The notes: generated by a model not told the origin, from the sequence alone. A DNA stretch of 64,000 nucleotides from Gynuella sp. (GCA_028282465.1 JANQHX010000064.1:16806-80805); one strand, 5' to 3'. Counted from the first letter of the stretch, positions 8,579 through 19,870 are shown. Made by a program: numbers and translations.

Positions 8579-8728
8579 GATATTTCCCATGTGTGCCAAA
8601 TTGGCTGTGCTAATGTCAGGCTTCTTTTAAGAATTAGTTACCTAACTTCAAAACAGTGCTGCTAACGCAACACATCATCGATTTCAACAAAAATGGTTTG
8701 AATATTCTGTATACAAAATTCCATTAAC

Positions 8729-8755
8729 AAAAAAATTGGGGGTGGTGCCCCCAAT
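8729..8755 (-). terminator. Intrinsic terminator of the di-haem oxidoreductase gene
   Basis: On the minus strand ATTGGGGG and CCCCCAAT (8735-8755) form a stem with a 5-nt loop, followed by a T run, 13 nt past the stop codon at 8769. Confidence 0.85.
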
Positions 8756-8768
8756 AAATTTCTCGTTA

Positions 8769-11700
8769 TTAGATGTCTTTCAAAAATTGAATTAACTGTT
8801 GTTGACGTTCAACGTCTGCATTTTCGTAACGAGAACGAACCTGTGCTGCCTCTCCACCATGCTTGCGAATCGCACAGTCGAAAGCGTCAGGCCCAGTACA
8901 AGAACCGTCATGCCAAATCATGTAATCGTTATCGTCTCTGTTGGTTAACAGATCAGCCATAGCTGTATTATTTGCCATGTTTACACCGGTAGAGGCGCGA
9001 ATAAATTCATGATCTTTTGCAACAGAACGAACGGCTCCAGACAATCCGATACCCATTAAAGGCGTGGTGCGTATTTCATCAACATCGTCTTGACCTAGAT
9101 CGTGTAGCAGTAAATCCGTGAAAGGATGGAAGGTTTGATTTCTCAATTCAGTGAGAGGGTGGTTTCCTGTGACTACATCAGTTTTGTGACAATCAGCACA
9201 ACCAAATTCATTAAACTCATCCCAACCTTGATGTTCTTTCAAGTTAGGCGTTCTCGCGGCAGGTACAGCCAACAATTGCATGTAACGAGTTACTTTTTGA
9301 ATGACATTTTGATAATTGAATTCACTGTCTTCAGGTAAATGAGCTAGTGCTTCAGGGGAAAAATTCATTTCACCATAAAAAGCAGCAGCCACTTGAGCTT
9401 CAACACTGTGCATTGAAGCTGAGTAACCGAAGCGACCAATGTAACCACCATTAACAATAGACAGTTCTCCGGAAATGCCATCACCATTCTCGTCTTCAGG
9501 GTCAGCCCATGAAGCAATAACTGATTCTGGTATTGCTTCTAGTAATCCCATACCAACTATTCTTGGGGTTTGCATATCTGCTGCGGTAACCGTATGAGTA
9601 CCGTTTCCATCATCAAGGTGACAATCGGAACAACGATCATCAAAGTTGTATAAACCCAACGCCATTTCAGGAACGCCTGGGTTTTGTCCGTTGGAAGAAT
9701 TAGACGCGTCCCAATGGGAGCCATCGAAAACACTGGTTCTAAATAAACGTCGACCATTTAAAAAGTCTTCAATATTTTCCAATTGCATGTTCGGGGTCAT
9801 TTGCATGTACGACCGAGGTCTTTCGTTGTAACCCAGGGGTTGATAGGTTGTGTAACCACCAATTAATGAGCTTTCATCATTAACATAAACGCCCACATTT
9901 GGATCTCGGTTGTAGCCAACCAAACCACCAACGCCGACACGGTATCTCATAATTTGACCGTAATAATTAGCCTCATCGGTTTCGCCTGCATCAACAATGG
10001 ATTGCCAACGTATAGTTACTTCGCATTCCAAAATATCACCTACTTGGAATTCTCTATTGATATCGGCAACGCTCTCATAGTTGTAACCCGTGGTTAAATC
10101 CAAGTCCTGCATGTATCGCGTGAATACATATTCAGTTTTATTAGGGCCGACATAAACAGGGGCAGGGGAATGGAAATAATTGGTTTCGTTGCCAAAGTCT
10201 TTTCCGCATTTTACGTAAGGAACATTGGAGCCAGGGTTCGCAGAGTTATTCGCATGAGCACCAATGGTGTCTAATGTGATGACTAATCTGGAATCACCAT
10301 GGGCAACAAAGTCTTCGATCTTGATGGTGTATATTCGGTCTTGCCAATACTCGAAGTGATAGTTGTAGTGATTCGGGTTTGATGGATTGCCATTTGGATC
10401 CATACCATCAATACCTGAAGGTTCATGGCGACGATGCCCACGACCTGCAAATTGGGTCACGATCTTAGAGCCATCATCAAAAAATACATCGTACTCATTC
10501 GAGTCTTCTGGGAACAATACCTGAGAGTAATGCAGATCTGATGACGTATCTGTATCGCTGTCGGTTTCCGAATCGGTATCAGTTGCGCTAGAAGAATCTG
10601 TAGATGTATCAGTGGTGGTATCGCTACCCGAATCTGTTTGAGTTTCTGTATCCGTTGCAGTGTCAGTATCGGTCACAGAATCTGTATCTGTTTCACTACT
10701 GGTATCGGTTAATGAATCGGTATCGGTTTCACTGCTGGTATCGGTTAATGAATCGGTATCTGTTGCACTGCCGGCATCGGTTAATGAATCGGTATCCGTT
10801 TCGGTGCTGATATCATTTAATGAATCGGTATCGGTTTCACTGCTGGTATCGGTTAATGAATCAGTATCTGTTTCACTGCTGGTATCCGTTAATGAATCTG
10901 TATCTGTTGCACTGCTGGTATCGGTTAATGAATCTGTATCTGTTTCACTACTGGTATCGGTTAATGAATCTGTATCCATTTCGGTGTCGGTATCAGTTAA
11001 AGAATCGGTATCGGTTGCACTGCTGGTATCGGTTAATGAATCTGTATCTGTTTCACTACTGGTATCGGTTAATGAATCTGTATCTGTTTCACTACCGGTA
11101 TCAGTTAATGAATCAGTGTCCGTTTCACTGCCGGTATCAGTTAAAGAATCCGTATCTGTTTCACTGCTGGTATCAGTTAATGAATCTGTATCCGTTTCAC
11201 TACCAGTATCAGTTAAAGAATCAGTATCTGTTTCAGTGCTGGTATCGGCTAATGAATCCGTATCCGTTTCGGTGCTGATATCATCAGTTAGAGAATCTGT
11301 ATCGGTTCCACTACTGGTATCGGTTGATGAATCTGTATCCGTTTCTGTTTCACTGCCAGTATCAGTAAAAGAATCAGTATCAGTGCCGGTATAAGTCAGA
11401 GAATCCGTATCTGTTTCACTACTGGTGTCAGTCGCTGAGTCGATATCCGTTCCTGTTGTTGAGTCAGTTGATGTATCAGTAATAGTTTTTGGCTGAAAGA
11501 CCCACTCCACTTCTTCAACGATCAAAGGTGTGTGATCAATCTTTGAACCTATAGTGTAGGTTTGTCCTTCAATTAAATTTGAAACATTTCTAACCCATCG
11601 GCCATCAATTAAAGTCCCACTTCTACAATCTTCGTCAACACAAAGATAAACAAATTCTCCTGTGAAGTTTTCATCGACTCTGAAGATTTCACCTTCGGAT

Positions 11701-12122
11701 TCATTTAAAAAATCTAGGCCTAGTTTAATTGCTTGAGTACTGGGTTCAGAAGTTGTGTCTAAAGGATCAGGGTTTTCAAATAATAACTCGCCATTGGCGA
11801 TGAACTGACCTGTTGGAGAGGCTAAGTCTTCAATTTTAAACTCAACGACATATTGATTTCCTGCACTGAGTCCACCCACTACTGCTTTATATTTTTCATC
11901 TTCTAATTCTGCTGTATAACACTCCTCCGCAACGCATAAATAAACCCAATCGCCCGTCCAATTTTGATCCTGACTATGGTAAATCACGCCCGTCGCATCA
12001 TTAACATACTCTATTTCAAAATCGGCATTAGAAAATTGCGCATAACTGCTGATGGCCAGTGCCAGTGGCCAGTATTTAAATTTAGATCTCATGTGATAGC
12101 TTTTTTTTAGTATCGTTTTCAT
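8769..12122 (-). CDS. Secreted di-haem oxidoreductase (thiol oxidoreductase/peroxidase-like) with repeat linker
   Basis: The frame is open from 12176. No start has a good ribosome site; ATGs at 12122 and 12092 both precede a signal peptide, and I list 12122. Numbering from 12176: a signal peptide; two tandem ~75-residue modules sharing a W/F-V-Y-L-C-V core (WVYLCVAEEC, FVYLCVDEDC); a ~310-residue linker (~233-546) built of 12-residue Thr/Asp/Ser/Glu repeats; and a C-terminal region typical of the di-haem oxidoreductase family (PF06537). That region has two haem c motifs, CSDCH (849-853) and CADCH (993-997). It should be exported and matured with covalent haem. Family members are related to cytochrome c peroxidases, and the physiological substrate is unclear. 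The same linker style occurs in the neighbouring hydrolase. Confidence 0.8.
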   Translation of the reverse strand: MKTILKKSYHMRSKFKYWPLALAISSYAQFSNADFEIEYVNDATGVIYHSQDQNWTGDWVYLCVAEECYTAELEDEKYKAVVGGLSAGNQYVVEFKIEDLASPTGQFIANGELLFENPDPLDTTSEPSTQAIKLGLDFLNESEGEIFRVDENFTGEFVYLCVDEDCRSGTLIDGRWVRNVSNLIEGQTYTIGSKIDHTPLIVEEVEWVFQPKTITDTSTDSTTGTDIDSATDTSSETDTDSLTYTGTDTDSFTDTGSETETDTDSSTDTSSGTDTDSLTDDISTETDTDSLADTSTETDTDSLTDTGSETDTDSLTDTSSETDTDSLTDTGSETDTDSLTDTGSETDTDSLTDTSSETDTDSLTDTSSATDTDSLTDTDTEMDTDSLTDTSSETDTDSLTDTSSATDTDSLTDTSSETDTDSLTDTSSETDTDSLNDISTETDTDSLTDAGSATDTDSLTDTSSETDTDSLTDTSSETDTDSVTDTDTATDTETQTDSGSDTTTDTSTDSSSATDTDSETDSDTDTSSDLHYSQVLFPEDSNEYDVFFDDGSKIVTQFAGRGHRRHEPSGIDGMDPNGNPSNPNHYNYHFEYWQDRIYTIKIEDFVAHGDSRLVITLDTIGAHANNSANPGSNVPYVKCGKDFGNETNYFHSPAPVYVGPNKTEYVFTRYMQDLDLTTGYNYESVADINREFQVGDILECEVTIRWQSIVDAGETDEANYYGQIMRYRVGVGGLVGYNRDPNVGVYVNDESSLIGGYTTYQPLGYNERPRSYMQMTPNMQLENIEDFLNGRRLFRTSVFDGSHWDASNSSNGQNPGVPEMALGLYNFDDRCSDCHLDDGNGTHTVTAADMQTPRIVGMGLLEAIPESVIASWADPEDENGDGISGELSIVNGGYIGRFGYSASMHSVEAQVAAAFYGEMNFSPEALAHLPEDSEFNYQNVIQKVTRYMQLLAVPAARTPNLKEHQGWDEFNEFGCADCHKTDVVTGNHPLTELRNQTFHPFTDLLLHDLGQDDVDEIRTTPLMGIGLSGAVRSVAKDHEFIRASTGVNMANNTAMADLLTNRDDNDYMIWHDGSCTGPDAFDCAIRKHGGEAAQVRSRYENADVERQQQLIQFLKDI
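10540..11480 (-). repeat. 36-bp tandem repeat array coding a Thr/Asp/Ser linker
   Basis: About twenty degenerate copies of a 36-bp unit encode TDTDSLTDTSSE-like repeats within the di-haem oxidoreductase gene. Copies differ mainly at third positions and at a few residues (S/G/A, L/V). The opposite strand is also open through the array because of the repeat, but it is a shadow. Confidence 0.9.
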
Positions 12123-12176
12123 AGGAAACCCGTAACTGTTTTTAGTGCTAAGACTGACTCGCTCAATCAATCCCAT

Positions 12177-12722
12177 TGACTACTCATATTCCCATCCTCC
12201 AAGATCATAAATCTCACATAAAAACCTTTCGCTTAATCAGTCATAAACCAGCCGAAACAAACAACATTCAGTCTTTGAAATAACTATTCACGAAACTTAT
12301 TTAAATGCCAAAACGATTAAAAATAATCTTGAATGCTGGGTGGTGCTAAAACTAAGTTAACACGCCGTTAACTTAAAGAGCTAAGTTCAGTAAACCTTAA
12401 CGGTTCCACAAAAAAAACAATTAGATTGAAAAAATGCGAAATAATTTGTTTATTAGAGAAATTGCATGCCAGAAATGTGAGGAATATTTCTTACAGAGGT
12501 TACGAAATAATTGAGTGAATTTATTAAGTTGAGTCTAATTAATTTGGTATTTTAGGTTTGCTGAATATTAAAGACTGAATTGGTTTTGTATTTGAATTTT
12601 TCGACGGGCTTGCATGATTTAAGTGGAGTCATTAAAACTAAGACTGAGGTACTGGGTCTTTTACTATTTTCTAATTTAAAGTCCTCAAGCACCAATTGAG
12701 ATTAAGATGTTTGCGTGGATGG
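12177..12722. other. Gene-free stretch of ~550 bp
   Basis: AT-rich spacer upstream of the di-haem oxidoreductase gene. It presumably holds its promoter, but I could not pick convincing -35/-10 boxes. No reading frame, RNA or repeat is recognised. Confidence 0.5.
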
Positions 12723-13325
12723 TTATTGGTAGTCTTTCCAAAACTTCATGACTCGTGCCACATAGGTTTGAGTTTCCCGGTAGGGGGGAATACCTCCATA
12801 CTGTTTCACTCTATGTTCACCAGCATTATATGCAGCAAGGGCTAGTTCAGTTTTATTATTGAACAGACTTAATAAAAATCTTAAATGTTTAGTACCTGCC
12901 TCAATGTTCTTTTCCGGGTCAAAAAGCTCAGTAGTGTGTATTTGATATTTAATAGCTGTGCCCGGCATTAGTTGCATTAACCCACGGGCCCCTTTGTGAG
13001 AGATAGCTCGAGTATCAAAGTTTGATTCAGCTCTAATAACCGCCTTTATCAAATGTTGATCAACACCATAGTCTTGTGAAGCGTTGCGAATAAATCTTTC
13101 CAAATCAGAAATTTTGTAGCTACTGCTTCTTAGAACTTCGCCGGTTTCTCTTGCCGAGCCGGAAAAGTGAATTAATTTATAACCCTCTAAATGAATTCTT
13201 CGGTCTGTGACCATTTTATCGCCCGTGGGCGTTTCATAAATAAACATGCTTTGAAATGCGAATGCTTCAAAACAAAGTGAGTTCGTAATGAGTAGAGCGA
13301 ATAGTAGTAACGGGTTAAGCTTCAT
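12723..13325 (-). CDS. Lytic transglycosylase, Slt-type
   Basis: This secreted murein lytic transglycosylase has ~200 residues. A signal peptide (~20 residues) is followed by a short DUF4124-like strand region and the SLT domain, with catalytic Glu in IRAESNFD, the ARGLMQLMP motif and the AAYNAGEHRV motif, all intact. It cleaves the MurNAc-GlcNAc bond of peptidoglycan to leave 1,6-anhydro ends. The frame begins three codons earlier at 13334; I prefer 13325 because the signal peptide then starts with MKLN. The start lies inside the end of roxA (stop at 13315), so the two are translationally coupled on the minus strand. Its small size fits EmtA/Slt-like family members rather than MltD. Confidence 0.85.
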   Translation of the reverse strand: MKLNPLLLFALLITNSLCFEAFAFQSMFIYETPTGDKMVTDRRIHLEGYKLIHFSGSARETGEVLRSSSYKISDLERFIRNASQDYGVDQHLIKAVIRAESNFDTRAISHKGARGLMQLMPGTAIKYQIHTTELFDPEKNIEAGTKHLRFLLSLFNNKTELALAAYNAGEHRVKQYGGIPPYRETQTYVARVMKFWKDYQ

Positions 13326-14457
13326 AGATGGCATTCATGTCGAATAGTTGTTCTAAAAGATCTTGGCTTTCTAAGGTTTGTGCATGGCGGATTAAATCAG
13401 AGCCTAGGTACCGAGTGTCGTTACAGATAGTGTGAGCTAAGGGTAATACGGATGTTGGTAATTCAAACTCTTCTCCATTAATAAAGATCAGATTTTTAAA
13501 ATATGCAAAACGAAAGCTCTCATTTCGAATGTATTCTTTGTGTTCCTCAAAACGTTCAATATTTAAAATTCGTTCGGGCTCTTCATCTAAGAGTTCTGGA
13601 TACTTTGGCTCAGTCATATAACTGGCTAACCAACGCACCATAGATTCAGGGTTTTTTAAATGTTTCTCAATGATGGTTTGAATTCTTTTTGCAGCATCCA
13701 GTGTGACTTCGCCTGGGTTTGGCTGCAGTTGTAAATCTGGGTCTGAGTAACGTTGGTTTCCAGGAAGCTGGTCAGCTAACCAGGAAAAGTATTCAGAGAC
13801 AATTTCAGATTCAGAAGGTGCCCTAAAACCTACTGAATAGGTCATGCATTGATCGTCTTGGGCGACGCCAAAATGGGCGAAACCAGGAGGTATATAAATA
13901 ACATCACCAGGTTCTGCCAACCATTCTTCATCGGTATTAAATTCAGAGAGTATTTTTACATCGGGATGATCCAATAATTCATCTTGGTCAGTGCACTGTT
14001 GGCCGATTTTCCAGCGGCGAGAGCCATTTAATTGAATTAAAAATACGTCGTAATAATCGAAATGTGGGCCAACACTTCCGCCAGTGCTGGCATAGCTCAC
14101 CATGATGTCGTCCACGCGCCAGCTAGAAATAAATCTGAAGTACTCCATCAGTTGTCTGGTTTCGGGCGACCACTGATCCACTGCTTGAACCAATAACGTC
14201 CATGGGCTTCCTGACAGTGCTTGATATTCCACTGGGTCAAAAGGACCCTGTTCCACCTGCCAGTCGTTCAATTGTTCTGTGCCTGAAATAATCCTGCTTT
14301 CGATCAACTCCTGTGTAGCTAGCACTTTAAGTTCATCAATTGAGAGCGGATTTTCAAACTCAGTTAATGCACCCTTTAAGCAACATGGTTTTTTCTGCCA
14401 ATATTCCTTTAAAAATAATTCAGCAGTGAGCTCAGATTGATCAAAAAGATCCGGCAT
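13315..14457 (-). CDS. roxA: Ribosomal protein uL16 3-hydroxylase (cupin, RoxA/YcfD)
   Basis: This 380-aa JmjC/cupin oxygenase is of the YcfD type. The Fe(II) triad is visible as His132 and Asp134 in GPHFDYYDVF and His195 in PPGFAHFG. The N-terminal FLKEYWQKKP signature and C-terminal winged-helix region match the family in length. The known E. coli enzyme hydroxylates an arginine of ribosomal protein L16 using 2-oxoglutarate and oxygen. Its position beside purB, hflD and mnmA is the conserved gammaproteobacterial neighbourhood and supports the assignment. It is separated from purB by a purB terminator, so it probably has its own promoter. Confidence 0.9.
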   Translation of the reverse strand: MPDLFDQSELTAELFLKEYWQKKPCCLKGALTEFENPLSIDELKVLATQELIESRIISGTEQLNDWQVEQGPFDPVEYQALSGSPWTLLVQAVDQWSPETRQLMEYFRFISSWRVDDIMVSYASTGGSVGPHFDYYDVFLIQLNGSRRWKIGQQCTDQDELLDHPDVKILSEFNTDEEWLAEPGDVIYIPPGFAHFGVAQDDQCMTYSVGFRAPSESEIVSEYFSWLADQLPGNQRYSDPDLQLQPNPGEVTLDAAKRIQTIIEKHLKNPESMVRWLASYMTEPKYPELLDEEPERILNIERFEEHKEYIRNESFRFAYFKNLIFINGEEFELPTSVLPLAHTICNDTRYLGSDLIRHAQTLESQDLLEQLFDMNAIYEA

Positions 14458-14492
14458 AGGTAAATCCGTTTATTTAATAGGTGGGTAAAAAC

Positions 14493-14517
14493 AAAAAAAG
14501 GCAACCGAAGTTGCCTT
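14493..14517 (-). terminator. Intrinsic terminator of purB
   Basis: On the minus strand GGCAAC-ttcg-GTTGCC is followed by seven T; it lies 25 nt past the purB stop. Confidence 0.9.
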
Positions 14518-14541
14518 AATAGTGTAATCGTAATGCTAGCG

Positions 14542-15930
<1,389 letters not shown>

Positions 15931-16089
15931 CTAAAGGGGGATAATTTGGGCGCGGATTATACACGTATGACAAAAGACTGCACTTCAGGTATTTATACCG
16001 TTATCTTGAATGGGGCGTTTAGCACATCACTAGATCCAGTTTTAGCAAACAACCGTAAGTAACAGCGGTTCATATAGTGGGTTTGTATT

Positions 16090-16776
16090 TTGAGTTTAAT
16101 TCGATATTTAACAGCCATAGTTTTATTGGCATTTTCAATGAATGCAGCGGCGCAGTGGAAAGCAGGGTTCTTCAGTTCATATCAGTCAAACGAAGACGAC
16201 CCATTTATGATAGTTCCCATCGCTAGTTATGAAACAGATTGGCTAAATATCAATCCTTTGAGAGCAAAGCTACAAGATCCGCTACCGCCTTTTTTAGACG
16301 TCAGCTTATCTTTTGATTGGTCTGAATATTTTTTCGACTTGTTAGGTAGCGATAACGCCAGAGAGGATCCTCAATTTAACTACATTTTTGATTCCAGTGT
16401 GATGCTGCCATTAATAGGACAACATTTAACTCTGCGCCCTGCATTTAGCACAGAGCTTTCTGACATCGAAAACCGATATTGGGGCAGCCTAACTTTGAGT
16501 TCATTTATTTCAGTCACAGATAACTTCAGGCTTATTCCAGAGGTAGGATATTTTTACCATTCAAAAGGAGAGTGGGAATACGAATATCTTGAAGACGGCT
16601 TAGGTGAAAGTACTGAGCCAGGAGCCAGGCTATTGATCCTGGCCGACCTTACCGAAAACATATCGTTGTTTTCTTTAGTAAGTTATCAAATGCTTCCAGA
16701 TGACGTAGCAAGATTAGAAGAGGTTGATTCTGATTCTGAAACCACTGCGTTGTTGTCTGTTAACTATGAATTCTAA
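16090..16776 (+). CDS. MipA/OmpV-family outer membrane protein
   Basis: This 228-aa beta-barrel protein has a ~20-residue signal peptide ending AAAQ. Alternating hydrophobic strands follow, and the C-terminal Phe (VNYEF) is the usual outer-membrane assembly signal. The pattern (WKAGFFSSYQSNEDDPFMIVPIASYE early, RPAFSTELSDIENRYWGSL in the middle) fits the MipA/OmpV family, where members are linked to scaffolding of murein hydrolases or adhesion. It begins with TTG and has only a weak ribosome site. Its stop codon abuts that of hflD on the other strand with no spacer. Confidence 0.75.
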   Translation: MSLIRYLTAIVLLAFSMNAAAQWKAGFFSSYQSNEDDPFMIVPIASYETDWLNINPLRAKLQDPLPPFLDVSLSFDWSEYFFDLLGSDNAREDPQFNYIFDSSVMLPLIGQHLTLRPAFSTELSDIENRYWGSLTLSSFISVTDNFRLIPEVGYFYHSKGEWEYEYLEDGLGESTEPGARLLILADLTENISLFSLVSYQMLPDDVARLEEVDSDSETTALLSVNYEF

Positions 16777-17409
16777 TTAATGAAGCCCTTGTGTTTGAAG
16801 TTCTCTAGCGGCTTTCACAATGGCGCCGCGCTTAAATAAAAAGTGCCAGCGATGTCCACCAATTTGTTGCCAAAGCATGGCGCTACGAATACCAAATAAC
16901 AAAAGCGCTCTTACTTTACTGGCTATTTTGTCGTCTTGAAGAAAAGTGGGATTGCCTGTCACCTGAACTCTAAAATTTAGCTTACTAATATTTTCTAAAT
17001 ACGCATTTGCCAAAGAGCCAATGACACTTTCATGATTTTGATCTTTAAAATAGTCCGCTTGGTTTTTGGCTTTGTCTATGCCTGCGCCTAAGCTTTCAAG
17101 TAGCTTATTATTTTTTCTAATCTTATGACCAATATGCAAAATGCTCATACCGTAACGAACCACCTCAGCAGAAACCCCTTTGCCTTCTTTGTTGAGCATG
17201 GTTCTCAAGCTGTGTAGCCCTGTTCTCATGTTTTGAACTGAGCCATAAACATCCAGGGTACTGGATGGGTTGGTGTTAAAAATGGCGTTGGTAGCGGTTT
17301 CAATTTCATGATGATCAACGGTTCCGTCACGGGCTAGCTTGTCTACAAGAACCGCTGCTTGTAAAACTCCGCTCAGTGCTAAGGTTTGGTCTTTTAAATT
17401 ATATGCCAT
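16777..17409 (-). CDS. hflD: High-frequency lysogenization protein HflD homologue
   Basis: This is an all-helical 210-residue HflD. The start is set at the ATG 17407-17409 (MAYNLKDQTLALSGV), which matches family N-termini, although the frame is open to 17472. The conserved AAVLVDKLARDG and NTNPSSTLDVYG segments are present. In E. coli HflD is a peripheral membrane protein that interacts with phage lambda CII; its housekeeping role is unclear. It follows mnmA with a 10-nt gap, the same order as in E. coli, and is surely co-transcribed with it. Confidence 0.93.
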   Translation of the reverse strand: MAYNLKDQTLALSGVLQAAVLVDKLARDGTVDHHEIETATNAIFNTNPSSTLDVYGSVQNMRTGLHSLRTMLNKEGKGVSAEVVRYGMSILHIGHKIRKNNKLLESLGAGIDKAKNQADYFKDQNHESVIGSLANAYLENISKLNFRVQVTGNPTFLQDDKIASKVRALLLFGIRSAMLWQQIGGHRWHFLFKRGAIVKAARELQTQGLH

Positions 17410-17419
17410 AGAGTAATTC

Positions 17420-18508
17420 TTAATTAAATGCTGTTTCAATAATGCCGCCACCCAAGCACACATCACCGTCATAAAAAACGGCCGACTGACCTGCGGTAAT
17501 TGCCCGCTGTGGCTTGTCGAATTTCACTAGAAAGCCGTCATCTGAATGTTTAAAAATACAAGCTTGATCAGGTTGCCGATATCGGGTTTTACACATCAGT
17601 TTAGATCCATCTTTGGGTGCTTCGCCGGAAACCCAAAAAGATTCTCCAACCGTCAGGTTGTTTTTAAATAGCAATGGATTATTGGTGCCCTGTACAACGA
17701 CTAGCTCATTGGTTTCTAAATCTTTCATGGATACAAACCATGGGGACTCATCATAGTTTTTTAAACCACCAATGCCTAAACCTTGACGTTGGCCGATGGT
17801 GTAGTACATCAAACCCGTGTGCTCACCGATAACATCGCCAGTATCTGTAACGATGTTTCCAGGCTGGGCAGGAAGATATTGTTTTAAAAAATCACTGAAT
17901 CGTCTTTCACCAATAAAACAAATACCAGTGGAATCTTTTTTCTTGGCAGTTATTAAATCGTGCTCTTCAGCCAATTTTCGGACTAAAGGTTTTTCGATGT
18001 CACCAACGGGGAATAGTGTCAAATCAATTTCACTGGCACCTACCGCGTGTAGAAAATAGGATTGGTCTTTATTTGGGTCTAAGCCTTTTAATAGCTGGGT
18101 TGAATCGCCTTGGCCAGCGCGGCGAACATAGTGTCCGGTAGCAATTTTGTCTGCACCTAATACTTTAGCGTAGTCTAAAAACGCTTTAAATTTGATTTCA
18201 CGGTTACATAGGATATCTGGATTGGGGGTGCGACCAGCCTTGTACTCTTCTAAAAAGTGCTCAAATACGTTATCCCAGTATTCCGCCGCAAAATTGGCTT
18301 GGTGCAGATGAATGCCCAGCTTGTCGCAAACGGCTTGGGCGTCAGCCAAATCCTCTTTGGCGGTACAGTACTCAGTGCCATCGTCTTCTTCCCAGTTCTT
18401 CATAAACAGTCCTTCAACCTCATAACCTTGCTGTTTAAGGAGTAGGGCGCTGACTGAAGAATCGACACCGCCAGACATGCCAACTATGACTTTAGGAAGA
18501 TTAGCCAT
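17420..18508 (-). CDS. mnmA: tRNA-specific 2-thiouridylase MnmA
   Basis: This 362-aa PP-loop enzyme installs the 2-thio group at U34 of Lys, Glu and Gln tRNAs. The ATP-binding SGGVDSS motif is at 12-18. The two catalytic cysteines are Cys101 ([11 protein letters not shown]) and Cys197 (TGICFIG). The C-terminal barrel with [10 protein letters not shown] and the terminal CLGGGIIE segment are complete. It heads the mnmA-hflD unit. Sulfur would be delivered through the IscS/Tus relay encoded elsewhere. Confidence 0.97.
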   Translation of the reverse strand: MANLPKVIVGMSGGVDSSVSALLLKQQGYEVEGLFMKNWEEDDGTEYCTAKEDLADAQAVCDKLGIHLHQANFAAEYWDNVFEHFLEEYKAGRTPNPDILCNREIKFKAFLDYAKVLGADKIATGHYVRRAGQGDSTQLLKGLDPNKDQSYFLHAVGASEIDLTLFPVGDIEKPLVRKLAEEHDLITAKKKDSTGICFIGERRFSDFLKQYLPAQPGNIVTDTGDVIGEHTGLMYYTIGQRQGLGIGGLKNYDESPWFVSMKDLETNELVVVQGTNNPLLFKNNLTVGESFWVSGEAPKDGSKLMCKTRYRQPDQACIFKHSDDGFLVKFDKPQRAITAGQSAVFYDGDVCLGGGIIETAFN

Positions 18509-18691
18509 GGAATACCGTTTGAAACCTCTAAAATGGGGGCGGGATGGTAGTTTTTTTAACCTGATACCGCAATTACTTTCCCTGAATCGAACACACTTGT
18601 GAATGCCAGGGGTTCTGTTACGGCGGGTTACCCTTTATCCTTGCGCCCTTTCTACAATTTAGGCCCGAAAAACAAGGGATTCGAGGATTTC

Positions 18692-19870
18692 ATGATCATC
18701 AAACCAAAAGTACGTGGATTTATCTGCACCACCGCACACCCAGTAGGCTGTGCCAAACACGTTGAAGAACAGATCGAATACGTTAAAGCCAACAAGCCTG
18801 CGGGTGAAGGCCCGAAAAACGTGTTGGTGATTGGTTGTTCCAATGGTTATGGCCTTGCTACCCGCATATCTGCTGCTTTTGGTTACGGCGCAAACACCCT
18901 AGGAGTTCAGTTCGAAAAAGAACCCACAGAAAAACGCACAGCTTCTGCTGGCTACTACAACACCAAAGCATTTGAAGATTTCGCTGCTAAAGAAGGTGTT
19001 TACGCTAAATCCCTAAACATTGATGCATTCTCTAACGAAGCCAAAGAGCAGGTGATCGAACTGATCAAATCTGACATGGGCGGCAAAGTTGACTTAATTA
19101 TCTACAGCCTGGGTTCTCCTCGCCGTACTGACCCAGCCACTGGCACGACTTATTCTTCTGCGCTGAAAGCCATAGGTGAGCCTGTTACTCGTAAGAGCTT
19201 GAATACAGACACCAAGCAGGTAGCTGACTTCACTTTGGATATCGCCACCGAAGAAGAAATTGCCAACACCATTAAGGTAATGGGTGGTGAAGACTGGGAA
19301 CTCTGGATCAACGCCCTGGCGGATGCTGACGTACTGGCAGAAGGTGTTAAAACCACAGCGTATTCTTACATAGGTAAAGAACTGACTTGGCCAATCTATG
19401 GTGGTGCGACTATCGGTCAAGCCAAGGCTGATGTAGACCGCGCTCAGACAGTAGTTAACGAGAAATTAGCAGGCCTGAATGGTTCTGCTTTTGTTTCTGT
19501 ATTAAAAGCCGTTGTAACTCAGTCTTCTTCTGCTATTCCAGTTATGCCTTTGTATCTTTCTACCTTGATTAAAGTAATGAAAGAAGAGGGCACTAACGAA
19601 GGTTGTATCGAACAGACCCACGGCCTGCTAACTAAAGAAATGTATGCTGATTCAGAACTGACTCTAGACGAAGCCGGTCGCATTCGTATGGACCTGCTGG
19701 AATTGAAAGACGAAGTACAGAAGAAAGTTGAAGACCTGTGGGAACAAGTTACTTCTGAAAACCTGGAAGAGCTGACTGACTTTGCTGCTTACCAAGCTGA
19801 GTTTTTTAAACTGTTTGGATTTGGGTTTGACGGAGTTGATTACGAGGCTGATGTTAGTCCGATTGTTTAA
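18692..19870 (+). CDS. fabV: NADH-dependent trans-2-enoyl-ACP/CoA reductase FabV
   Basis: This 392-aa reductase catalyses the last step of the fatty-acid elongation cycle. The start ATG at 18692 has GAGG 6 nt upstream and gives the family N-terminus MIIKPKVRGFICTTAHP; the open frame begins earlier at 18599. The NADH-binding region is VIGCSNGYGLATR, and the active-site region is around AYSYIGKELTWPIYGGATIG. FabV is an alternative to FabI and is known in Vibrio and Pseudomonas to be insensitive to triclosan. It diverges from mnmA across ~180 bp and ends at a strong terminator. Confidence 0.95.
   Translation: MIIKPKVRGFICTTAHPVGCAKHVEEQIEYVKANKPAGEGPKNVLVIGCSNGYGLATRISAAFGYGANTLGVQFEKEPTEKRTASAGYYNTKAFEDFAAKEGVYAKSLNIDAFSNEAKEQVIELIKSDMGGKVDLIIYSLGSPRRTDPATGTTYSSALKAIGEPVTRKSLNTDTKQVADFTLDIATEEEIANTIKVMGGEDWELWINALADADVLAEGVKTTAYSYIGKELTWPIYGGATIGQAKADVDRAQTVVNEKLAGLNGSAFVSVLKAVVTQSSSAIPVMPLYLSTLIKVMKEEGTNEGCIEQTHGLLTKEMYADSELTLDEAGRIRMDLLELKDEVQKKVEDLWEQVTSENLEELTDFAAYQAEFFKLFGFGFDGVDYEADVSPIV

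Noticed and set aside
9820..10090. GTTGTAAC octamers in the di-haem oxidoreductase gene (and at ~19513 in fabV and ~25983)
   Set aside because: They fall in coding sequence as ordinary codons and lack the flanks of E. coli Ter sites.
10660..11394. Plus-strand 244-residue frame of VSVSVNES repeats
   Set aside because: It is the complement of the 36-bp repeat array in the di-haem oxidoreductase gene. It has no ribosome site and low-complexity content only, so it is a shadow of the repeat.
10540..11480. Regular repeats that could suggest a CRISPR array
   Set aside because: The units are contiguous, protein-coding and degenerate, with no unique spacers.
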